Assembly (NCBI GenBank): GCA_944472135.2
Contig: OX235265.1
Coordinates: 56,617,112-56,681,111, forward strand
Direction of reading: 5' to 3'
DNA length: 64,000 bases
Source of the DNA: Trichobilharzia regenti
Taxonomy: Eukaryota > Platyhelminthes > Trematoda > Strigeidida > Schistosomatidae
This document shows positions 25,701-34,849 of the stretch, piece after piece. Every line of letters starts with the position of its first letter. Within the stretch, counting starts at the first letter, position 1. Both the position numbers and the translations under genes were made by a program. The notes beneath the pieces were generated by a model that was not told where the DNA came from, made no database searches, and saw only the letters and a list, made by a program, of their open reading frames with translations.

Positions 25701-28700
25701 ATCGTCTTCCTCGATGGACTGACATACGGTCAGGTTGAAGAAGAGCCAGTGGTGGTCAAACCAAAACATGGCATCAGTCAATGAAATCTACAACATTTAG
25801 TCTAAGCCACGTAGGAAGATGTAGACTTCCTGGTTGGGGTCCTCGGGACGGTAAATACCAAAATTGTTGGAAACAATTGATGATATGGCTCAAAATCGTT
25901 CTCAATGGAGCAGATGCATCCATTCCTTGTGACTTAGATTCCCAATAAAATTATGTTGTTCTTCGATATTACTATTCTTTTTGCCTGATATCCCTGTTTA
26001 CTGTCTCTATTTTGCATTTTTTTCACTTTCTTTTCTTGCTTTTTGTGATGAGTGAAGTGTCACGACTCGAACTGCTGTACATCGGTTGAAAGTTCTATTT
26101 TGAAATCAGTCAATCAGTCAGTTTCTATTCTAGCTTTACGGGGGCGTGGCAGCTTGAACTGTTGGACTTTCATGCAAAGTTCTACGTTGGAAATCCGGTT
26201 TAGTTCTTTTTTCGTTCAGTCAAATACTTAATAGTAAAATATGAAATGCATTATAAGCTTTACTACTGTTACTAGAAATGACAAATAAGAACAGTTAATA
26301 ACAATCCTGTCATATTATTTTTCTGGTCGTTTTTATTGTTATTCGATAAAATCAGATGCAATATTGAACCAAATGCTGAAAACTGCACATTTTACTGTTA
26401 GTGCTCTTTTGGAATAAAGCAAACTATTCATATCATTATGACTACACGAATTTCAGACACCAAAAATGCTCCTCTGCTACCTCCCTCACTTAGCCACAAG
26501 AAAATATTGTCTGATACAAATTTATAACTATCGTAGAAACGAGAAGCCTTCCAAAAAATAATCAAGTGCTACGGTTCAATAGTACGATTTTTAAGTAACA
26601 CTTAATCCGTACTCGTGGTCTTAGTTCACGTCGTTACAACTACTAGTCGTAAATACGAAGTCTTAAATTACAACGGAGTGGTTATGCTCGGTGCATGCCA
26701 CCGATGTTACTCAAATAAGAATTTTCAACATCATGACGAAATTATAGGCGTTTTGAATGCAAGCAGTCTACTTGCTATCAACAGTAATTTTGCATTCTAA
26801 CACCAAAGACTCCAAGATCATAAGTGAGAAACATTTGTAATGCACAAACGATTAATAAACCTCATAAAAACCAAATAACTTGTAGCCATAACGTTTTTAA
26901 TGTGGACGGCGCGTGGATGTGACTCAGCTTTAGTACTTGGTTTTTGACATGTGCTATAAAGATGCAGACTCACAGGAAGCGGCCATAGATTGAAATCAAC
27001 ATTTTAGGACAATCGCTGATGGGGTAGAAGTGTTTAGTCCTCAAACCTGGATTTAATTAACATTGGGTCTTGAAATAATCTCGCTGGACAATTTCCGTCC
27101 GTTTGCTTGACCTCGGGCCAATCGCCAACCAATCAGGACCGCTGACCTAACCAGCTTTAAAGGTGGTTAAAAATGCAAAGATATGACGTGTTTTCCTTAA
27201 TAAGTCCGTTACCAATTTTCTTACCTCCTATAGTTACAGGCTTTCAACCAGTAGGTTGTGTCCGAGTCCTGTTCTACACGCTTTAGCCTTGGTGACTGGG
27301 TAATATCGTCATCCCTCACACAATAACTGTGACATATCGACTGGTATAGGAAAAACTTATTTCGGTAAATGAGTTGTAAATACCCAGTGTACTTTGTACA
27401 GCTGCTCTTTGGTAGTTACACAAACAGGTTCAAAATATTTATGGTGTTTTAAGACACTTTTTGGAAGTTTAAAATAAGGCAAGGCGGATGATTGATAAGT
27501 TTTTCACCGAACGAGTGTATGTAGCGATTACGCAGGTATAAAACATCTAATCAAAAATAAACGTCGCGTAAACAATTTACAATCTCACACTTAACTCATA
27601 AAGTCATTCTTTTCTTAGTGAAATCAGCGTTACTGAAGAAAATATGAATAGTTACTGTCACAGTGTGACAGGAAATAAACCTAATCTGTGCAGTCAGTCA
27701 GCAGCAAAAATTGTATTTCCAGTAGTAAAAAAGACATGATATTTAACTTTTATTCATCAAGAAAAAATGATGGAATTCTTGGTCAGAAAGCAACATGAAA
27801 CTAAGTGGTTCCTTGTTTGTACAACTCCAACAGCATTAATGTCAAAGTAGTAACGTTGCAACTCTTCTCTATTTATAAAAGTCTGCAGTATCACCAAATA
27901 TTACAAAATAGGTGTGACTCATTGCAAAGTGCGTATGCATTCGTGCGGTTGTGAAGTAATTTTCTTCTAAACATAACTGCTAAAGTTAGACAGAGAACTT
28001 TTGTTAAAGTAAAACCATATAATGATTGTTACACCTAAGTCAATTAACGTTTTCAAAGTAGGTTATTAGCAATCAGATTTAAAGTCTGCAAAAATAGTAG
28101 GAAAAGTTGTAATCTAAGTAAGGATAGATTATTTCTAGCCCTACAACTATTCCAGTTGGTTAGTGAATGCAATAAATTCACGGGTAGGAAGCTAAGATTC
28201 AGTTTTGATGAGTCAGTCGCCTTAGTGAGAATCCACGAGCTGTTTTGTTGTAAAATGAGTATTTTATCCTTATTCTTATTTATTTTGTAGTCATTAATAT
28301 CAGAAATGCGGGTTTCACTGTTCTTTGCCTGTTTTTCACAACTTCTACTAGCACTGGCGATTTTACGCGATGCACATTAGACCAACTCAGTAAACGACGG
28401 TTGGAATAAGTTACTTAGTTTCCATTGTATAAGTACGCTTTTCACTTCACGAATAATCAGGACAGAACCCAAAGAAAACCTAAAGTTACTTTCTACACAA
28501 ATTATAAATGGTGAATTAGAAATTGGGTTGTTAATCAAAGTCCCAATATCTCATAATGAAACAAATTGTTTGGGCCCCCTAGCTAACTTAATCATAATCA
28601 CGAGTCATGTGTTCGCAATTAGTGAATAAAAATACGCCTGCTAATACAAGTGAATATCTACGCAAAAGTATTTACAGACAAAAACGAAGAATGCGTAATA

Positions 28701-30168
28701 GACTAAATGAATGAAGCACAACTTTCTGATCAATATTTTGTGGGAAAGTGATAAGTGTCAAAAACCAGTAAAAAAAACGTTTCTCTACTAAATAGACACA
28801 GATATCAAGAACGCCAGAGTTCGATGGACAAATAGATAAACTGATCACATTGGACTAGAAAACCTATTATTCCATCCTAATTTCCAGAAAGAGCGAAGTA
28901 TTTAGGACTACTGTACACATATATACGATTTATTTAAAAAATCACATCACCTTCCATAGCTACCAAAGTATTGCAGATAGATAGATAAGACTGTACATAG
29001 TCTAACAAACAACAACCAGTTACGAAACCCTAAATAAAGCATTCAGAAAATAAACGTCGCAAGAAGAAACCATTTCTCCACAACTACATTGCAATCAGCA
29101 TGGTTGACAACAATAAATATGCTTCACAAATAATTAATTACGTGAAATAAAAGGATATACTGATAACCTACTAAAATATGATTGGTCATTGATGTCCTTT
29201 AACTTCATATGATTAATTACTTGTCAAGCATTTTAATCGTCAACCAACGCGATTGTAGCAAAAGTGCGAAATGATATCATCACACAATAATTGTCCTGTG
29301 TACTTTATTTAAATATCAGAGGGACTAAACGTTCCAATTATGAAACCACGAGTCAAGTCGGTCATTTCTTAAATTGTAAACTAACCTGACTATTGAGAAG
29401 CTGGGAACCTCCAAGATCAAGAGACGTCAAGTTTGATGGCAAAAAAGACAACAACTGCGGTTCTTCACTAGAAACATTTTTCAATTCATGTCTAGGTGTC
29501 ACGTCAATACACGACGGATTAAGTACATTAGTAAAACATGGAGGCGCAAGCGTTGAAGAACGTCTTCTAAACACAGATGCTAATGTAGAGTGAGCAGTTA
29601 ATAGCTTTGGATGCTGTTCAGAAAGGGAAATAAGATCATTCACAGCAGAATTCCCGAGTAACGAACGTTGACATTCACGAAATTCAGAACCAGATGAATT
29701 GCTTATTGTTGTGCAAGTAGATGAAGCAGCTAAAGCCAAAGATAACACTGCTGCTTGGAAATTAGATGCGCTGGAATTAACTGACGGTGAACGTGGACTG
29801 GCGATAGCCTGTGCCGCAACCAAAGCAGCTTGTTGTGCAGCTGCTGAAATCACAGATGAAGATAAAGGTGATGGCTGAGGTGATTCTAAAAGGCTTGATG
29901 TTGAACAACGTCTACCAGAAAGTGTAACATGATTGGGTGATTCATTAGCAGAACCACCTGTTGCCGCTTGTATTAGGAGAGCAGCAGCCGCTGCAGCAGA
30001 CATGGCAGACGGATTATTTGTCCCGTAAGGTGGCACTCCAGCAGCCATCCCCAGTGTACCCAAGTTTCCACGACCACTGTTATGTGAAACTTCATGGGTC
30101 GATTCTATTTGAACTTGATCCCCAAAGAGGCCATCAGGAACACTCGGCTGATCAGGATTAAGAGACAT
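12723..30168 (-). CDS. CREB: CREB/ATF1-family bZIP transcription factor, three coding exons
   Basis: The three exons (30168-29386, 18918-18248, 13755-12723) join in phase to 828 codons plus stop. The joined bZIP reads RKREQRLLKNR, then EAARECRRKKKEYVKCLEA, the basic region typical of CREB/ATF1/CREM, followed by a zipper with Leu, Leu, Leu, Val at seven-residue steps (ESQNQQLIEELQKVK). Known family members bind cAMP-response elements as dimers in the nucleus and are switched on by PKA. Unlike vertebrate CREB (about 340 residues, bZIP at the C-terminus), here the bZIP lies near residues 475-530 and is followed by about 300 low-complexity residues. No RRPSYRK-like kinase-inducible domain is visible, though RRCS, RRRSS and RRRS sites occur. 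An in-frame TAA ten codons before the ATG supports this start, unless an upstream exon is spliced in. Orthology within the family is inferred. Confidence 0.87.
13756..15439. other. Intron 2 of the CREB-like gene, 3' part
   Basis: AT-rich intron sequence. A short tandem similarity (TGTTATGTACT twice near 14105 and 14135) and TA-rich microsatellite stretches (14500-14520, 14600-14640) are present. No further element is recognised. Confidence 0.55.
15440..15580 (-). mobile_element. RTE 5'-leader fragment
   Basis: The sequence CTGACCACATTGTGGAAGTTG ... GCGTGACCGCACAGCCCAG (both near 15490-15570) matches the leader of the intact RTE element at 9870-9945, with an extra segment of about 43 bases between the two halves. 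It is a stray 5' piece, which is uncommon since RTE copies usually keep the 3' end. Confidence 0.55.
15581..16089. other. Intron 2, unrecognised segment
   Basis: No coding or repeat assignment could be supported. Confidence 0.45.
16090..16440 (+). mobile_element. Decayed RTE 3' fragment
   Basis: AACCAAACCAAAACATGGCAT and later GGCTGGCTAGGACCCAC and ATGGCTCTAAATCGTT follow the order of the RTE C-terminal coding end (QTKTWHQS, LPGWGPRD, WLKIV in the intact copy). They are strongly diverged. The right boundary is approximate. Confidence 0.45.
16441..16901. other. Intron 2, unrecognised segment
   Basis: No open frame or repeat that I can support. Confidence 0.45.
16902..17811 (+). mobile_element. 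Merlin-family DNA transposon, internally deleted
   Basis: Terminal inverted repeats of about 50 bp bound the element. The left starts at 16902 (GGAGTTTTTGGCGAAG...) and the right ends near 17811. Both share AAGTTAAACTTT and ACCAATCAGC blocks. The interior carries pieces of an ISXO2/IS1016-type transposase (see 17096-17666). Merlin elements are cut-and-paste transposons previously described from schistosomes and other animals. The copy is short and cannot encode a full transposase, so it could move only if supplied in trans. I could not find a convincing target duplication. It lies in intron 2 of the CREB-like gene, in antisense orientation. Confidence 0.85.
17096..17666 (+). pseudogene. Merlin (ISXO2-like) transposase remnant
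   Basis: The N-terminal part (17096-17281) contains a zinc-ribbon-like CLCGG ... CAVC pair. After a gap and frame change, the catalytic part reads IIHTDEWKGYNSLSSLGY (second catalytic Asp), FVDPVTRTHTNSIERFWG (catalytic Glu) and LDEYMYRIW, ending in a stop at 17666. The segment that should carry the first catalytic Asp is missing between about 17281 and 17300. With only part of its DDE triad the protein is inactive. Confidence 0.82.
17812..18247. other. Intron 2, 5' part next to exon 2
   Basis: Plain intron sequence. The splice donor GTGAGT (minus strand) begins at 18247. Confidence 0.6.
18248..18918 (-). CDS. CREB: CREB-like gene, middle coding exon
   Basis: The acceptor TTTATTTTCAG precedes 18918 and the donor AG|GTGAGTG follows 18248. 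The exon enters in phase 0 (HLGLPEYPED) and leaves in phase 2 within the Arg codon of the basic region. It encodes about 223 residues, mainly Ser/Thr/Pro-rich linker (for example SPTPTSVSSEL, NCPPTSPLS), with RKREQRLLKN at its end. Splitting the basic region at this Arg puts the DNA-contacting half of the bZIP across two exons. Confidence 0.88.
18919..19329. other. Intron 1, part next to exon 2
   Basis: AT-rich intron sequence with no supported element. Confidence 0.5.
19330..22285 (+). mobile_element. Second RTE-like retrotransposon family, decayed but nearly full length
   Basis: In order: endonuclease pieces (HTEGVAITMSPVAAKVLTQW-like, IKILMGDMNASLTG near 19350-19616), a linker (KQIKQWTDHFKGLLSRPPP at about 20480-20530), RT pieces (QAGFRKG near 20940, KAFDRQ...VDREVIWRLLQYYGV near 21060-21125, GVRQGWLP near 21308, RADDICLMLLKLE near 21450) and a C-terminal WRWIGHTLRRPLNDIARQALE-like stretch near 22030-22095 (given here in parts). 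The tail is CCTATGTTCCACTCGGAA plus a TAA-like repeat at 22260-22280. Many frameshifts and stops break it. It is distinct from the 6498-9948 family and lies in intron 1 of the CREB-like gene, antisense to it. Confidence 0.85.
21588..21616. repeat. CAA microsatellite inside the RTE relic
   Basis: About nine CAA units, directly visible. It lies in the RT C-terminal part of the surrounding relic. Confidence 0.9.
22385..22599. repeat. Foldback repeat with hammerhead-like cores, copy 2
   Basis: The inverted arms are GTTACAGGATTTCATCATGA at the left and its complement at the right. The inner part keeps CTGATGA on the minus strand (22479-22485). On the plus strand a stem-II-like GTCCCAAACTAGAAC is followed by GAAAC (22506-22525 overall). 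It is of the same family and length class as 4456-4683. It lies just downstream of the RTE relic, inside intron 1. Confidence 0.7.
22600..24227. other. Intron 1, unrecognised segment
   Basis: Several open frames of 60-100 codons occur on both strands near 22.9-23.9 kb. None has a recognisable domain or paired splice signals. Confidence 0.5.
24228..26120 (+). mobile_element. RTE copy lacking the RT catalytic motif (5'-truncated)
   Basis: The copy begins in the linker (ISSQDR-like, 24228-24290) and runs through the RT. It reads AGPDGMTPEVFKYGEDS, GFRPGRRCLDHIFTLRQ, LLDLKAAFHSVDQEVLW and IRRGCPLSPFLLN. Relative to the intact element, 18 bases are deleted so that LEYADD is missing (near 25110), and further frame breaks occur at about 25018, 25165 and 25322. 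The 3' tail ends near 26120. The older copy at 5.6-10.3 kb shares the YADD loss and the breaks near 25165 and 25322. It lies in intron 1, opposite in strand to the CREB-like gene. Confidence 0.88.
26121..29385. other. Intron 1, 5' part; no element recognised
   Basis: About 3.3 kb of AT-rich sequence with no long open frame. A less AT-rich patch near 26.9-27.3 kb may be an old repeat, but I cannot place it. Confidence 0.5.
29386..30168 (-). CDS. CREB: CREB-like gene, first coding exon
   Basis: From ATG at 30168 (MSLNPDQPSVPDG) to the donor CAG|GTTAGT at 29386, 261 codons in phase 0. An in-frame TAA lies ten codons upstream. The sequence is Ala- and Ser-rich (SAAAAAALLIQAATGG, SAAAQQAALVAAQAIASPRSPS), typical of activation or interaction regions of low complexity. 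Two basic-Ser sites (GRRCSTSS and FRRRSSTLA) fit a PKA consensus. Whether they act as a kinase-inducible region is an inference. A TGTACAG just before the ATG could be an acceptor for an untranslated first exon. Confidence 0.8.
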
Positions 30169-31995
30169 GCGCGCTGTACATGAAACTGAATGGAGTTACG
30201 GGAAGAGAACATGGGGAAAAAATCGCTGATAAAGTTTTGAAGAAAAACAACTCACGTTTATTACATAAAACGACTAAGAACCCAATTGAGTCAACGTTTG
30301 AATTCACTCTAATCTAAGATTTGAATGTGGTGGACGAAGCATAAATTTAATTAAGGACAACCAGTGAGACAGCTGGTGTGATCATCAAAAACAGGTGAAT
30401 TAAAAAATCCTAATATGGCCAGGATTTCGAATAAATGACTGCACTCTAGGCATAGTATTTTCAAGCGCTGAAAATCTTTATACACTAAACAATCTAACTT
30501 AAAACCTATAAGTAGTGGAAAATCGCGTAAGTCAATACGCTTAATGTCAGACCTAAGTGCTCAACGATAAGATCATTTTAGGAGTGTTTATACCAACGGA
30601 CATATACTTTCTGTCCCAATATTTGACGAATAAACAAACTCCCCAGGAGTATCTGTTCGATCATAAAAAGTGCTATAATACGTTGGGGTAACTGTTAGAG
30701 TATCCTTTCAAAGGTCAAAAACCTGTTTTTGGTTGACTAGCACCTGACATAAGCGGCATAACTGATTGTATATAATTATTTTCGAAAGGGAAATTCGTCA
30801 ATCTTATAATCCAGAATGGTTGTTATTGGAATAAATGATAAGTAACAAATATATTCAGCATGTCTATTCTAAGGATGATAACCAAAAGCGTTTGGCCGCT
30901 CGAGAAATAGTACTTAATTAGCCATAAACAAATAGCCACACTTAATAAAATCGATAACCTCCGTAATATGGAAACGAAGTAACATAGGCATCAATTTACT
31001 GACTTCAAAAACTACGAGTATGTGAGTATATTCCGCATATTGATGCAGAGTATGCTCATTATCAGGGATATACAATTACCGGTTGAAGCTGAGCAATAAT
31101 AAGCAAGTAGGTTGATACAAACAAGACGAAAGTTTCATTTAAGTGTTGAATTTCAGACTCACCTATTGGGTTTTGTAGTCATTAATGAACAAACTGAGTA
31201 AAACAGCTAAAAGTAGAAGATTGAGATAATCCATTCAATAGGAAACATATCTGAAGGGTGCATTTATCTTTGCACAAAAGCTGAAATAAATATATCAAAT
31301 GTGATTAATAGGAAATAGATACCTTCTTGCTAAACGCAGCGAGGAATAATCAGTGAGACCGATGGAAAATACAAATATTTCATGTTTCTGACTGGTATAA
31401 GCGGAGTTATATAATGAAACTTTAATTTTGTCTTGTGATTTCAGTGGACCGAATTGCCCATTCCTTTTTGGTACACCAGAAGTTACTAAAGGTGTTTCAA
31501 TGACGCCTTGAGGCAAACTTGATCTTATCCTAGCAGAGACCGAGCTTTACGGTTCAGTAAAAACAAACAGGGAATCCAAAATGTCCTAATAAGTAAGAAG
31601 TGATATCAGTTGCACAAGTGCGTCCAAATAAAAAACCTTCATATGCATAATATGAGGATTCAGTTATCTCAACCATATTGACACCGATGCTAATATTTCT
31701 TCATATTTTGCCGACTGTAAAAGCAACACAATGAGTTATAAACACGAATGTCAGTAAGATTTCGAAACTTTACAATAAATAATGGCTAAATGGAAGCTGA
31801 GTCTAGTTGTCTTCAAGCAGGCTAACTAAATGAAGCAAACCCATTGCCAATTACGAGTCCTCCCTAAGTACGGTTAAGTCGTATGTGGTGGACAATAGCA
31901 TCTACATTTACACTGCAAACGAATGCAACTTAATAGTTACTTTTAATAGGTTATTTTGATCCTACTGACCAAATAAGCCCTATTAAATTATACCC
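30169..31995. other. Upstream region of the CREB-like gene
   Basis: A promoter or 5' untranslated exon is expected somewhere here, but I see no reliable signal. An open minus-strand stretch at 31295-31530 (LPQGVIETPLVTSGVP...) has no clear splice sites. Confidence 0.45.
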
Positions 31996-32228
31996 TCATC
32001 GGTGGTTCAGTGGTAGAGGTCTCATAAATCACACATGTGTTCTGGGTTTGATTCCCGCTCGACATACTCCTAGACGTCGCTTAGCTGGTAGTAAATCCGG
32101 TAAAAAGGGAAGGTTAGGAGTGAAGCTAGCAACCCTAACGCATAAAACAAAATCACCATCGCTACTGAAATGTTAAAGCTCAAGTTTGAAACCCTTTGTT
32201 CCACTAGGAACGCAATGGAATGAAAATG
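31996..32228 (+). mobile_element. tRNA-derived SINE (family 2, tRNA-Gly-like head)
   Basis: The head reads GGTGGTTCAGTGGTAGAGG (A box, from 32001) and GGGTTTGATTCCCGC (B box, 32044-32057), close to a tRNA-Gly pattern. A unique body follows. The end (TGTTAAAG ... TTTGTTCCACTAGGAACGCAA) resembles the tail of the second RTE-like family at 22230-22260. It is unrelated in body to SINE family 1. Confidence 0.75.
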
Positions 32229-32339
32229 TCGGAAGTGCAACGATTCGTAAGCTGCGTCCCTATATTAAGGAGTCACTAACGTTTAAAAATATCAACAGGC
32301 TTTAACATAATTTTCCGTAGTTGATTTGTAAGGGTTAGT

Positions 32340-33892
32340 TTTGTTTTTACGACTTTGGAAGTTATGGAAAGACTTACTTTACTTAATCTTGAACCCTCTT
32401 TAAAGCCTTTCAATGACCCCAACCAGTTTGCCTATAAACATAATAGGTGTACGTTAGTTGCCGCTGTTGTCCTACACCATAGCATAGTCTCTAGTTTAGA
32501 TAAAGGAGCTAAATACGTTCGCTGTGCCTTCCTTGACTACACATCTGCATTTGACTCTGTTCCTAGGTCTCTCTTTCTAAGTAAGCTTGCTGCAACACAG
32601 GCTGAGAGCTGGACAAATAAGTGGCTACATTCCTATTTTTCTGATAGGAAGCAGTACACCGTCTACAATGGAAAGTCCTCCACTACCTCACTTACTTTAG
32701 CTGGTGTTCCTCAAGGTGCTATTCTTTCTCCTTTTCCGTTTTCTTTTTTCTTACATGACTTGCCTCATTCTGATGTAGCCACTTTTGTTAAGCATGCTGG
32801 TGACCTCTCTGTTTCTATGCCTGTCAACTCTCAGTCAGATTGTTCCAAATTAAATTTCTGTCGGAAATTAGTCAGTGCTCCTCTTCAAACGGTAGTAAGC
32901 TAAATCCGTCTAAATGTCAGGTAGTCAATTTCACTTTCAGACGTAAACGTGACCCACAACAACTAGTTAGCTCACATGGCCCCAATATCATTGACGGCAT
33001 AGAGGTTGAAAATACATCCAATGTCAAGTACCTTGGGCTGAGTTTTTCCACCGATCTTTCCTGGTCTTCCCACATCTTGCTAGTTACTAGAAACACAGTT
33101 TTTTTTTCAGCGAAGACTAGTTACTAGAAAGATGTTTCGCTTAACGTTCTACATTAGGAAATTTAGGCAGTCTGGCATAAAGCAGTCTTTGCTTTCTCAG
33201 TTTGTCAATTCTTGTATTCTACCCATCCCCCTTTACTGTTCCCCATTAATCTTTCCTGGACTACTTAAGAAAGACTTTGCTTTGCTGAGAAGGGCACTAA
33301 AAACCGTTAGTAGGGCAATCGGGATATCGTTAAACCAACTGGTTAACACTATTGTGGATAGACATATAGTGTCATGTAAGAAACTAGCGAATACAATATT
33401 ATCGGACCCCGAGCATCCTCTCTAAACACAGCTCTCTCCTTGCATTTCATCTGGTAGAACTGTCTGTCTGTCTGAAGCAGCTATACGAGGCTATATGCTA
33501 GGACTACCAAATACAAAAACTCCACAATACCATATCTGGCACAGCTGTTATGTGATGAGAAATCCGTTAGGTATGACACGATCAACTTACTGCGGCACTC
33601 TAACAAATAGTCCCATTAGTTTTTGTTTTCCTTTCCTCGTTACTATTACACTGTTGTTCTTATCTTCTATTGTACACCAATTTTATACTTCATATCCTGT
33701 GGTGCATTGTTCAGAATGTAAACGCAACGCTATTTTCTTTTTATTTATCTTTTTTGGGTGTTGCTTTTTGATTTTAAAATCTTATAAAATGTATGAGGTA
33801 ATTAGATGCAATATATTGTAATGCACGCTGAAAATTCTATAACTGTACCACAAATACTGTTTGGAATAAAGCTGTTATTATTATTACCACGG
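32340..33892 (+). mobile_element. CR1-clade non-LTR retrotransposon, decayed 3' part
   Basis: RT motifs follow in order: DPNQFAYKHNRCTLVAAVV, VRCAFLDYTSAFDSVPR (first catalytic Asp), GVPQGAILSPF, a degenerate FVKHAGDLSVS in place of the YADD box, and NPSKCQVVNF, VKYLGLSFSTDLSWSSH. The C-terminal region is SRAIGISLNQ, and the TGGAATAAAGCTG tail ends in ATT repeats near 33877-33890. Frame breaks occur near 32900, 33130 and 33425. The HAGD replacement removes one catalytic Asp, so the RT is dead. Confidence 0.88.
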
Positions 33893-34849
33893 ATTGATAT
33901 CATTTAGAGAACCATTGCTTTGGATCTAAGAACGTAAACTTATGAAGTTAAAAGAATGACATACAGACCAAGCAACCCAAATGCAGGTGTTACCAGTTAG
34001 AAATAAGTAAAACAAAACTGAAAATCTTAATCGGGACATTTGAATTACATGACATATCAACCAGTGAATGAAAAGCACATGTAATCGCCAATTTTCAAAA
34101 TTACTCAAATATGAACTGAATATGATGAGTGGTATACCACAAGAAACTCGGCACAGAATAAGTCTTTATCCATATCTGAAATTATTGGCGCATATTTGCA
34201 ACAATTTCAAGAAACAGTGGAAGAGTTTTACACATACAGACTTAACCAAGTTGGAGTATGACCAACTGATTGACTAACGGACTGATAAAGAAAAACGCGA
34301 CCGCTCGTTGCAATACGTCGAAAAGCATACAAAAGGAACGCAATGCTACTACGATGAAAAAACGTCAATCACTTTTTATGCATTAAGTAGGGATTTAAAG
34401 ACGTAGTTCATTGGCTTTCACATTTGAATTCCGGTCTACTGGTTAGAATCATGAACCATTATGTAGTCAGTGAGACTGATGAAGCAACGTAGGATAATTA
34501 TGTAAAGGTTAGTAAAGTTTTCCGTAACCTAACGGACGACAAGGAGTAGAGTCTTCATTACTGTCAACAACTTCAAGCCATGTCACCGAGTATCCAACCA
34601 CTGGTTCTTAGCACCCTGACAATCTTTTTTTAATAATAATGATTTACTTTATTCCAATCCCAACTAGAAGACCCATATCCATTTAAATATCCCAGATCGA
34701 CAGTTAATCACTTCATGGATTGATGTTATATTTTGGCATGCTCACTCCTAAACCTCTTCTAAACAAATTCTACCTCAGCTAAGGTGGAGTATCACAGAAG
34801 GTGGTCAATTTAGCTCTACAATTTCAGTAACGGTTCTACTTTTCTTATC
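33893..34849. other. Intergenic DNA, nothing recognised
   Basis: A small TAATAATAATGA stretch near 34631 may be a LINE tail, but no body is attached that I can recognise. Confidence 0.45.

Noticed and set aside
31295..31530. Extra upstream exon of the CREB-like gene
   Set aside because: The stretch is open, but I could not find a convincing acceptor and donor pair in phase with the first coding exon.
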